Positions 8,152-14,982 of a DNA stretch of 64,000 nucleotides are shown here, piece after piece. The stretch is from an uncultured Alphaproteobacteria bacterium (GTDB lineage: Bacteria > Pseudomonadota > Alphaproteobacteria > HIMB59 > GCA-002718135): contig CACMEY010000004.1 of assembly GCA_902612805.1 (NCBI GenBank), forward strand, positions 1 through 64,000. The letters run 5' to 3'. The translations under genes and the position numbers were made by a program. Below the pieces are notes generated by a model, which was given only the letters and a program-made list of their open reading frames with translations, had not been told where the DNA came from and searched no databases. Each line of letters starts with the position of its first letter. The first letter of the stretch is position 1.

Positions 8152-9612
8152 ATGAAACAAAACTATTTTGAACCAACATGGTCATCAATAAAACAACATC
8201 AAACACCAAATTGGTTTAAAAAAGCGAAGTTTGGTATTTATGCTCATTGGGGAATCTATTCTGTTCCAGCTGCTGGACCCAATGTGACGTGGTATCCTTA
8301 TTGGATGTATAGACCACCTAGTCCTCAGTTTGATTATCATTGTAAACATTATGGTCATCCATCTAAATTTGGATACAAAGATTTTATACCAATGTTTACT
8401 GCTGAAAAATTTAATGCAGAAGAGTGGGCAGATTTATATTATCGATCTGGAGCAAAATTTGCTGGACCAGTAGCAGAGCATCATGATGGTTTTCCAATGT
8501 GGAATTGTTCTGATACCGAATGGTGTGCATCCAAGATGGGGCCAAAAAGAGATATTGTTGGAGCACTTGAAAAAGCAATTAGAAATAAAGGGATGAAATA
8601 TATGGTAGCAATGCATCATGCTGAAAACTGGTTTTTTTTCCCACACTGGAATAATGATTTTGATACATCAAAAAAGGAATATGAAAGTTTATATGGTGAA
8701 CCTCACAATTTAGATTTAATAGGAACTCAGGCTGTATATCCTGATCATTGGGGTAGAAAAAATGAACATCAAGACAAGCCTAGTAAAGCTTTTCATGATA
8801 GATGGTTAAATAGATTAAAAGAAGTAGTAGATAATTATAAACCAGACTATGTATGGTTTGATTTTGGAATTAGATTTATTCACGAAAAGTATAAAAAAGA
8901 TTTTCTTTCATATTATTATAACAAAGAAACTGAGTGGGGTAATGAAGTAGTCGTATCTTATAAATGGCATGATCTTCCCCCCGGTTCTGGATTATTAGAT
9001 CTTGAACTAGGAAGAGAGTCAGAATTAACCCACTATGATTGGATTACTGATACCACAGTCCACGATGGAAGTGCTTGGGCTTATATGAAGAATTCAAAAT
9101 ATAAAACCACGACAGATTTAGTTCACTACTTAGTAGATAATGTTAGTAAAAATGGATACATGCTCTTAAATATTGGGCCAAAACCTGATGGAACAATTCC
9201 AGAAGAAGATAAAAATCTTTTAGAAGGTATTGGAAATTGGCTTGATGTAAATGGAGAAGCAATATTTGAAACAGAAACATGGGATCAATATGGAGAAGGT
9301 CCAACTAAAATGAATGAAGCAGGACCTTTTTCAGATAATCGAGCAAAACTAATTTATACTGCTAAAGATTTTAGGTTCACTACAAAAGATAATTTTTTGT
9401 ATGCAACTGCATTAGGATGGCCTAGCAAAGATTTTACGATAGAAAGTATATTCAAACTTTTTGATAATGAAATTGAAAAGGTAGAATTATTAGGAAGTAC
9501 TGATAAAGTAGAATGGAAACATACTAGAGATGGACTCCATATAACAAGACCAGATAATAAACCATGCGAGCATGCATATAGTTTTAAAATAACAAGAAAG
9601 GAATATTTATAA
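8152..9612 (+). CDS. Alpha-L-fucosidase, GH29, cytoplasmic
   Basis: A 486-residue GH29 glycosidase. HWGIYSVPA near residue 32 and EHHDGFPMW near 105 are the classic substrate-binding motifs. YKPDYVWFDFG near residue 236 carries the expected nucleophile Asp. The C-terminal quarter looks like the small beta-domain. No signal peptide is present (MKQNYFEPTW), so the enzyme should act inside the cell on imported fucosides. There is a 31-base gap from the previous gene and none before the mutarotase. Some GH29 enzymes also accept alpha-L-galactosides, so the exact sugar is not settled. Confidence 0.93.
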   Translation: MKQNYFEPTWSSIKQHQTPNWFKKAKFGIYAHWGIYSVPAAGPNVTWYPYWMYRPPSPQFDYHCKHYGHPSKFGYKDFIPMFTAEKFNAEEWADLYYRSGAKFAGPVAEHHDGFPMWNCSDTEWCASKMGPKRDIVGALEKAIRNKGMKYMVAMHHAENWFFFPHWNNDFDTSKKEYESLYGEPHNLDLIGTQAVYPDHWGRKNEHQDKPSKAFHDRWLNRLKEVVDNYKPDYVWFDFGIRFIHEKYKKDFLSYYYNKETEWGNEVVVSYKWHDLPPGSGLLDLELGRESELTHYDWITDTTVHDGSAWAYMKNSKYKTTTDLVHYLVDNVSKNGYMLLNIGPKPDGTIPEEDKNLLEGIGNWLDVNGEAIFETETWDQYGEGPTKMNEAGPFSDNRAKLIYTAKDFRFTTKDNFLYATALGWPSKDFTIESIFKLFDNEIEKVELLGSTDKVEWKHTRDGLHITRPDNKPCEHAYSFKITRKEYL

Positions 9613-9936
9613 ATGATTAGATTGGGTATGACTCTTGGCATTAAAGAGGAAAAAATAGAAGAATATAAAAAACTTCATGCAAATGTTTGGCCTGAAGTCT
9701 TAGAAAATCTAACAGAACTTAATTTTAAGAATTATTCGATATATTTGCATAAAAATACTCTTTTTGGATATGTTGAATATCATGGAGACAATCTTGATAG
9801 AGATAACAAGCTAATGGCTTCAAACCCTAAAGTTCAAGAGTGGTGGAGTGTTTGTGGACCATGTCAAATTCCAGATCCAAATAGAAAAAAAGGAGAATGG
9901 TGGTCTAGTATGGAAGAAGTTTTTCATCACGACTAA
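9613..9936 (+). CDS. L-rhamnose/L-fucose mutarotase (RhaM family, DUF718)
   Basis: A 107-residue single-domain protein with the RhaM ferredoxin-like pattern: MIRLGMTLG at the start, LHANVWPEV with the conserved His, NYSIYLH, and the Trp-rich end WWSVCGPCQIPDP. Family members interconvert alpha and beta anomers of 6-deoxyhexoses. Here it would convert the anomer released by the fucosidase into the one used by the dehydrogenase. The ATG directly follows the fucosidase stop. The choice of fucose over rhamnose rests on context, since no rhamnose genes are nearby. Confidence 0.85.
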   Translation: MIRLGMTLGIKEEKIEEYKKLHANVWPEVLENLTELNFKNYSIYLHKNTLFGYVEYHGDNLDRDNKLMASNPKVQEWWSVCGPCQIPDPNRKKGEWWSSMEEVFHHD

Positions 9937-9944
9937 AATTAACT

Positions 9945-10841
9945 ATGAAAACAAAAATTTGCTCAGTTGGTGAATGTATGATTGAAATTGCCAATACTAA
10001 GAATAACATTTTTCAGCAATCATTTGCTGGTGATACGCTAAATTTTTGTAACTATATTGATAAAAAATATTTTGATGTCTCTTTTCTTACAGCTATTGGT
10101 AAAACTAGTTTAAACAGATCAGTCTTAGAATTTATAAATTCTAAAAAAATTTCAACAAAATTAATTAAGCAAGTTAATAGTCATGAAATTGGTTTATATT
10201 TAATTAAGAATAAAAATAATGGAGAAAAACAATTTTTTTATTGGAGGGATAATAGTGCAGCAAAAAATTATTTTAATAAGATAGATTTTGTTTCATTATT
10301 TAAAAATTTGAAGAATTTTAATTATATCTATTTTTCTGGAATTACACTTTCGATTATTGATCCATCTAAAATAAGTAATTTTGTTGATTTGTTAAAATTG
10401 TTAAAGAATAAAAAAGTAAAAATTATATTTGATTTTAATATTAGAATTAATCGATGGACTAAAAAAAATTTAAACAATTTTTTGCATTCTATTTTAAATT
10501 TTGTTGATATTTGTTTTTTGTCAGGTGAAGATCTAAAATTTTGGAAAAATGAAAGTAGTTTAAGCAATTTTGAAAATTTAATAAATAAATACAAAATAGA
10601 TCATGGTATATTTAGAAAAAATGCTAAATTAACATACGCGATTCAAAATAATAAAAAATATACAATAAGAAATAAATTTATTAGAAAAGTAGTTGATACT
10701 TCTGGAGCTGGAGATGGATTTAATGCTGCCTACGTATCAAATTTTATTATTCATAATGATCCAGCTTTAGCTCTAAAAGAAGCCAGTCTTCTGGGCTCGA
10801 AGATAATTATGCAAAAAGGAGCAATAGTTGATGTTAAATAG
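9945..10841 (+). CDS. kdgK: PfkB-family kinase, probable 2-keto-3-deoxygluconate kinase
   Basis: A 298-residue ribokinase/PfkB-family protein. The N-terminus has the KDG-kinase pattern SVGECMIEI and FAGDTLNFCNY. The middle has GLYLIKNKNNGEKQFFYWRDNSAA, and the C-terminal motif DTSGAGDGFNAAY contains the catalytic Asp. It should phosphorylate KDG at O6 to give KDPG. A 6-deoxy product such as 2-keto-3-deoxy-L-fuconate has no 6-hydroxyl, so the kinase more plausibly serves the KDG made by the divergent uxuA gene. The last codons overlap the aldolase start by 11 bases. Confidence 0.8.
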   Translation: MKTKICSVGECMIEIANTKNNIFQQSFAGDTLNFCNYIDKKYFDVSFLTAIGKTSLNRSVLEFINSKKISTKLIKQVNSHEIGLYLIKNKNNGEKQFFYWRDNSAAKNYFNKIDFVSLFKNLKNFNYIYFSGITLSIIDPSKISNFVDLLKLLKNKKVKIIFDFNIRINRWTKKNLNNFLHSILNFVDICFLSGEDLKFWKNESSLSNFENLINKYKIDHGIFRKNAKLTYAIQNNKKYTIRNKFIRKVVDTSGAGDGFNAAYVSNFIIHNDPALALKEASLLGSKIIMQKGAIVDVK

Positions 10842-11391
10842 TGAATTACAATTAAATCTAAAAGAACAAAAAATTTTACCAATTCTTAATACTACAACTT
10901 TAAGAAATGATATTGATCGCTTAAGTAAATATTTAGAGAAAAATAGTGCTATTAGATATATTGAAATAACACTGAGAGAAAATCAATCTTTTGATATAGC
11001 GCTAGAATTGAAAAAACATTTTACCAAACATAAATTTGGGTTGGGGTCAGTTTTAACAAAAGAAGATTTTATTAAGGGTCAAGATCATAATTTTCACTTT
11101 TTTATTTCTCCTGGAGCTGTTGATGAGATTTTAGAAATTAATAATTTATCATATATTCCTGGAGCTGAAACAGTTAGTGAGTTTATAGATCTTAATAAAA
11201 AAGGTTATAAAATAATTAAATTTTTTCCAGCAAATTTAAATGGAGAGCAAAAAAAATTACAATCAATTGAAAACATTCTAAAGGATATAAAATTTATTCC
11301 AACAGGTGGAGTCAATAAAGATAATATTAATAAATATCTAGATTTAAAAAATGTTTTATGTGTTGGAACTTCAAATTTTGAAGAGTTTTAA
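10831..11391 (+). CDS. eda: KDPG/KHG-type aldolase, short form
   Basis: A 186-residue class I aldolase of the KDPG family. The active-site elements are visible: IEITLRE (catalytic Glu), GLGSVLT, FISPGAVDE, the Schiff-base Lys in IIKFFPAN, and FIPTGGVN. It ends at CVGTSNFEEF, roughly 20 residues earlier than typical family members, which continue with a C-terminal helix. An upstream in-frame TTG at 10828 exists, but ATG 10831 is preferred. It cleaves KDPG to pyruvate and glyceraldehyde-3-phosphate, and may also cleave 2-keto-3-deoxy-L-fuconate. Its stop overlaps the convergent ureohydrolase stop. Confidence 0.85.
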   Translation: MLNSELQLNLKEQKILPILNTTTLRNDIDRLSKYLEKNSAIRYIEITLRENQSFDIALELKKHFTKHKFGLGSVLTKEDFIKGQDHNFHFFISPGAVDEILEINNLSYIPGAETVSEFIDLNKKGYKIIKFFPANLNGEQKKLQSIENILKDIKFIPTGGVNKDNINKYLDLKNVLCVGTSNFEEF

Positions 11392-12326
11392 TTTACTTTT
11401 GTCATAGTACAAAGCATTTCAAAGGCAATCGTTGCGCCTACTAATGAAGTCATATTATTTATATCAAATGGTGGCGATACCTCTACAACATCACCTCCTA
11501 CAAAATTGATTTTGTTTAGTGCTCTTATAATAGTTTGTGCTTCTCTCACATTAAAACCTCCAACTTCTGGAGTTCCAGTACCTGGTGCAAAAGTTGGGTC
11601 TATTCCATCAATATCAAATGTAAAGTAAGTATCTGTATTATCTAGAACTTCATAAATTTTTTCAATACATTTATTAAATCCCATTTCATAATAATCATCT
11701 ATAGTAATAATAGTTACACCTTGTTCTCGAGCCCAACTCAAATCTTCAGGATCATATAACGCCCCACGAAGACCAAGGATTACATATTTTTTTGGATCTA
11801 TTAGATTTTCTTCTATAGCTCTTCTAAATGGTGTGCCATGAGTATATTTAAATCCTCCAAAATAGGTGTCCCAAGTATCAGAATGAGAATCAAACTGAAA
11901 TAAACCTACTGGTTTTTCTTTTGCAATCCCTCTAAGTATCGGAAGACTAATTAAATGATCACCTCCAATTGATAATGGTATTGTTTTGGAATTATAAATA
12001 TTTGAGTAAAATTTTTCTATTTTATCTAAACTATCTTTTAGGTCTGCTGGGTTTACAGGACAATCACCAATATCTGCAATATTAAATTTATCATAAGGGC
12101 TTTTAAGTGAAACAGGGTGATAAAGCCTTACAAGTGACGATGCATTTCTAATTTCCCTTGGCCCATGTCTAGCTCCAGGCCTATTAGTAGTTCCTCCATC
12201 CCATGGTACACCTGCAACACAGTAGTCTAATTTATTTAAATCTTTCACAACAGGTAAACGAAAAAAAGTAGCAACATCAGCAAAGCGAGGAGTTTCCATA
12301 CTAGATAGAGGTTTAATTTGAGTCAT
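11388..12326 (-). CDS. speB: Agmatinase-family ureohydrolase
   Basis: A 312-residue arginase/agmatinase-fold enzyme with the binuclear Mn ligands in IGGDH, FDSHSD and FDIDGIDP. RPGARHGPREIR near residue 49 is typical of the agmatinase/guanidinobutyrase branch. The reaction is hydrolysis of a guanidino compound to urea plus an amine or amino acid. The substrate may be agmatine, guanidinobutyrate or guanidinopropionate and cannot be settled from motifs. No urease or polyamine gene is adjacent. It converges on the aldolase gene with a four-base stop overlap, and shares a 48-base divergent spacer with the peroxiredoxin gene. Confidence 0.85.
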   Translation of the reverse strand: MTQIKPLSSMETPRFADVATFFRLPVVKDLNKLDYCVAGVPWDGGTTNRPGARHGPREIRNASSLVRLYHPVSLKSPYDKFNIADIGDCPVNPADLKDSLDKIEKFYSNIYNSKTIPLSIGGDHLISLPILRGIAKEKPVGLFQFDSHSDTWDTYFGGFKYTHGTPFRRAIEENLIDPKKYVILGLRGALYDPEDLSWAREQGVTIITIDDYYEMGFNKCIEKIYEVLDNTDTYFTFDIDGIDPTFAPGTGTPEVGGFNVREAQTIIRALNKINFVGGDVVEVSPPFDINNMTSLVGATIAFEMLCTMTKVN

Positions 12327-12374
12327 AAATGTATCTTATGATATATAGAATTCGATTATACAAGACAAAATAGT

Positions 12375-12917
12375 ATGGATTATAGCAAATTTCCTAAACC
12401 GCAAAATGATGGAAAAGCTGATCATCTTTTAAATACGTTTTTGCCGGATATTTCTCTTAAAAATCAACAGGGAAATCTATTAAAAATAAAAAGATCTGAC
12501 ACTTTTCGTTTAATTTTATATTTTTATCCTATGACAGGTAATCCAAATGAAAGTTTACCTAAAAATTGGAATCAAACTCCAGGAGCCATTGGCTGTACTG
12601 TGGAGACCTGTAGTTTTAGAGATAATTATGAAGAATTAATCAAACTTAATGCGCTGCCTATAGGAATATCAACTCAAACGATAGATTATATTAAGGAAAT
12701 GACAGATAGATTAGTAATTCCTTATGATGTTTTAAGTGATTCAGAAAATATTTTGCTCAATTCATTAAAAATGCCCCATTTTGAAATTGAAAACAAAATT
12801 TATTTTAAAAGATCAACTCTTATTGTGGAAAAAAATATTGTTAAAAAAGTATTCTACCCTATTTTTCCTCCTAACAAACATATAAATGAAGTTTTACAAT
12901 GGCTAAAAGAAAACTAA
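12375..12917 (+). CDS. Peroxiredoxin, BCP/PrxQ-like
   Basis: A 180-residue thioredoxin-fold peroxidase of the AhpC/TSA class. PGAIGCTVETCSFRDNY carries two cysteines five residues apart, the PrxQ/BCP arrangement with a peroxidatic and a nearby resolving Cys. The preceding LILYFYPMT is the usual beta strand and entry to the active-site loop. It would reduce H2O2 or alkyl peroxides in the cytoplasm with thioredoxin. Its end overlaps the start of the next, secreted-protein gene (ATG at 12899), so the two are probably co-translated. Confidence 0.85.
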   Translation: MDYSKFPKPQNDGKADHLLNTFLPDISLKNQQGNLLKIKRSDTFRLILYFYPMTGNPNESLPKNWNQTPGAIGCTVETCSFRDNYEELIKLNALPIGISTQTIDYIKEMTDRLVIPYDVLSDSENILLNSLKMPHFEIENKIYFKRSTLIVEKNIVKKVFYPIFPPNKHINEVLQWLKEN

Positions 12918-13234
12918 CTATTTTTTTATTTTCTGTATTTCTGTTTTTTTCTAACCTTTCAATAGCTAATCCAAACATAGATCAATGGCTAGAGTCAGAG
13001 AAATCTTATAAAGATCTTATTAACGAAGGATTTGAAGTTAAAAGCTACGCTATAAGTGACATAGAGGTTGGAAATGATTTAACAATAATCTTATTTGTTA
13101 CAGTTCTCCAAAAAGATAATGAATTATATGAGTGTCAGGAATATCAAACTATAGATAAAAATGTTGAGACTTTAGATATGAACTTAATATGTAAAGAATT
13201 AGTTCAACCTTATGAAAGAGGTATAGGAACTTAG
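12899..13234 (+). CDS. Small exported protein of unknown function
   Basis: A 111-residue protein with a clear signal peptide (MAKRKLTIFLF..., hydrophobic core, cleavage expected near LSIA, about residue 23). The mature part is about 88 residues and mixed alpha/beta in pattern. It contains two cysteines, in YECQEY and LICKEL, that could form one disulfide in the periplasm. I do not recognise a family. It overlaps the 3' end of the peroxiredoxin gene by 19 bases, which suggests co-expression. It ends two bases before the convergent Nudix gene. Confidence 0.7.
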   Translation: MAKRKLTIFLFSVFLFFSNLSIANPNIDQWLESEKSYKDLINEGFEVKSYAISDIEVGNDLTIILFVTVLQKDNELYECQEYQTIDKNVETLDMNLICKELVQPYERGIGT

Positions 13235-13236
13235 GA

Positions 13237-13812
13237 TCAAACAATATTTAAAAAAAACCATTGTAATGCTATTAGCGTAAGTCCATTTAAAATTTCTTTT
13301 TTATTCATCTTTGTTTTTACTTCATCAAAACTATAACTTTTAACTAATATATCCTCATTTTCATTCTCTAGACCTCTTATAATTTCTTTATCGGGAGCAA
13401 TTACCTCGCCTAAAAAAAGATTATAAAAAGATTCAGATGATCCTGGGGCAGGATAGTAACCTTGTATAGATGTAAGATTACTTACTTCACATCCAGTTTC
13501 TTCCAAGCATTCTCTCTTTGCAGTATCTTCTGGAGTTTCACCAGAGTCAATTATTCCAGCAACTATTTCATCTAGATAATTTTGATTATCTTTAGAAATT
13601 GTCCCTGGTCTGAACTGTTGAATTAAAACAATTTTTTTATTTATAGGGTCATATGGTAAGACTGCAGATACTTGTGCGCCACCAAATAACTCCCTTTTTA
13701 TTTCATTACTCCAATTCCCATCATATTTTTTGTATTTAAGAGTAACTTCATTCATTTTAAAGAAACCGTCGTGAATATTCTTTTTATCTAAAATTTTAAA
13801 TTTTGGGCTCAT
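13237..13812 (-). CDS. Nudix hydrolase, ADP-ribose pyrophosphatase type
   Basis: A 191-residue protein with a complete Nudix box, GIIDSGETPEDTAKRE followed by CLEETG, near residues 86-108. The upstream LIQQFRPG and downstream GYYPAPGSSESFYNLFLG are typical of the NudF/ADP-ribose pyrophosphatase branch. It probably hydrolyses ADP-ribose or related nucleotide sugars to AMP and a phosphosugar. It converges on the small exported-protein gene and is divergent from msrA across 40 bases. Substrate preference within the Nudix family cannot be read reliably from sequence. Confidence 0.85.
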   Translation of the reverse strand: MSPKFKILDKKNIHDGFFKMNEVTLKYKKYDGNWSNEIKRELFGGAQVSAVLPYDPINKKIVLIQQFRPGTISKDNQNYLDEIVAGIIDSGETPEDTAKRECLEETGCEVSNLTSIQGYYPAPGSSESFYNLFLGEVIAPDKEIIRGLENENEDILVKSYSFDEVKTKMNKKEILNGLTLIALQWFFLNIV

Positions 13813-13852
13813 AAAAATTGATATATTTTATATTACATATATATTTATAAAT

Positions 13853-14314
13853 ATGGAAAAAGCATTATTTGGTGCAGGTTGTTTCTGGGGTGTGGAAGAA
13901 ACATTTTGTAAAACTCCAGGCGTAATAAATACCTTAGTTGGTTATTCTGGAGGCGATACTATTAATCCTTCTTATGAAAGTGTTTGCAAAGGAAATACAA
14001 ATCATACTGAGGTTGTTTTAGTTGAATTTGATAATTCTAAAATATCTTATGAAGATCTTTTGATGGTTTTCTGGAAGTGTCATGATCCTACCACTTTAAA
14101 TAGACAAGGTCCCGACATTGGAACACAATATAGATCAGCGATATATTATTATAACGAAGATCAAAAAAATAAATCTATTCATTCTAAAAATGAATATGCT
14201 AAAAGTGCTGGATTAAATATTGTTACTGAAATATCAGAAGCTAAGGAATTCTATAAAGCTGAAGAATATCATCAAAAATATATCCAAAAAACAGGTTTAC
14301 ACTGCGCTATATAG
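13853..14314 (+). CDS. msrA: Peptide methionine sulfoxide reductase A
   Basis: A 153-residue protein opening with FGAGCFWGVEE, in which the catalytic Cys (residue 10) is followed by FWG. It also has GYSGGDTINPSYESVCKG, TEVV, HDPTTLNRQGPDIGTQYRS and AEEYHQKY, all MsrA hallmarks. A second Cys near the end (GLHCAI) can act as the resolving residue. It repairs methionine-S-sulfoxide in proteins using thioredoxin. It lies in an oxidative-stress neighbourhood with peroxiredoxin and the Nudix hydrolase. Confidence 0.95.
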   Translation: MEKALFGAGCFWGVEETFCKTPGVINTLVGYSGGDTINPSYESVCKGNTNHTEVVLVEFDNSKISYEDLLMVFWKCHDPTTLNRQGPDIGTQYRSAIYYYNEDQKNKSIHSKNEYAKSAGLNIVTEISEAKEFYKAEEYHQKYIQKTGLHCAI

Positions 14315-14334
14315 TTTAATTCTCTAGGGAACTA

Positions 14335-14517
14335 ATGTCTGTCGATTTTTATTATGCATTTTTAACAGGCTGGGTAATACTTTTATTATTTTGGAGTACT
14401 ATTGTTTTCTTTATATATCTGAGAAAACCTCCTAAATCCAAATTAACTAAAAGTTTTATAATCAAATCCTATCTGTTTTTTTTGGCACTATTGTTTATAA
14501 TTTTATTTTTTCGATAA
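14335..14517 (+). CDS. Small membrane protein, unknown
   Basis: A 60-residue open frame from an ATG 20 bases after msrA. Two hydrophobic segments (residues about 7-28 and 43-58) flank a basic loop (KPPKSKLTK), which predicts a two-helix inner-membrane hairpin with the loop in the cytoplasm. I do not recognise a family. Its close spacing to msrA suggests it is co-transcribed. Low-complexity AT-rich sequence can give hydrophobic frames by chance, so this remains a moderate call. Confidence 0.5.
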   Translation: MSVDFYYAFLTGWVILLLFWSTIVFFIYLRKPPKSKLTKSFIIKSYLFFLALLFIILFFR

Positions 14518-14671
14518 ACCGATTCGTTTTTCTTATAAATTATGTATCAACATATAGTAGGTCAAAAAGATTAAGATACTAACATATTGATAATTAACAA
14601 CTTTTTTATATTTAATGTTGAATACTGGTTTTTTCATAAATATAAACTACCTCGAAATTAATAAAATTATT

Positions 14672-14896
14672 ATGTCTATATTAAAAAACTATTTTAAACA
14701 AAACAGTGTGATGCACAGTTTCTCAAGTTGCCAATGGCCAATTGGAGATCCACAAGAGAAAGATTTTCATTTTTGTGAAGCTAATACCGTTGCTGGGAAG
14801 CCTTATTGTCAGAGTCACTGTGATGTTGCATATATTGACGAAAAAGAGCTTAAAAAAGAAAAAGAAGCTCAAAAAAATCGTCGCATTGCTGCTTAA
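14672..14896 (+). CDS. GcrA C-terminal-domain protein lacking the DNA-binding half
   Basis: A 74-residue protein whose core, CQWPIGDPQEKDFHFCEA followed by AGKPYCQSHCDVAY, is the conserved C-terminal cysteine-rich module of the alphaproteobacterial cell-cycle regulator GcrA. The N-terminal helix-turn-helix of full GcrA (about 170 residues) is absent; only about 18 residues precede the module. The C-terminus is highly charged (EKELKKEKEAQKNRR). In GcrA this domain contacts the sigma70-RNA polymerase, so a stand-alone copy could modulate transcription without DNA specificity. An upstream ATG at 14615 would add 19 residues. Neither start has an RBS. Confidence 0.75.
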   Translation: MSILKNYFKQNSVMHSFSSCQWPIGDPQEKDFHFCEANTVAGKPYCQSHCDVAYIDEKELKKEKEAQKNRRIAA

Positions 14897-14946
14897 GTCA
14901 ATCTCAACAAATTATTTTCTCATCAAATGTTAATAATTTAGAGTTA

Positions 14947-14982
14947 TTGACATGAGAGACGTTTTTCTTAAAATAAAAAAAC
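14947..14982 (+). promoter_or_regulatory. Consensus-like promoter predicting a leaderless cfa mRNA
   Basis: A perfect -35 TTGACA (14947-14952), a 16-base spacer and a -10 TAAAAT (14969-14974, five of six matches) lie directly upstream of the cfa ATG at 14983. Only eight bases separate the -10 from the start codon, so transcription would begin at or next to the ATG. No Shine-Dalgarno is possible in that leader. Confidence 0.6.

Noticed and set aside
14518-14671. Spacer before the GcrA-like gene checked for a tRNA or small RNA
   Set aside because: No cloverleaf, conserved TTCGA-type loop or GC-rich stem is visible; it is plain AT-rich spacer with only very short frames.
14742-14933. 63-residue plus-strand frame overlapping the GcrA-like gene
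   Set aside because: It is a frame-shifted reading of the region whose other frame carries the conserved CQWPIGDP and GKPYCQSHC motifs.
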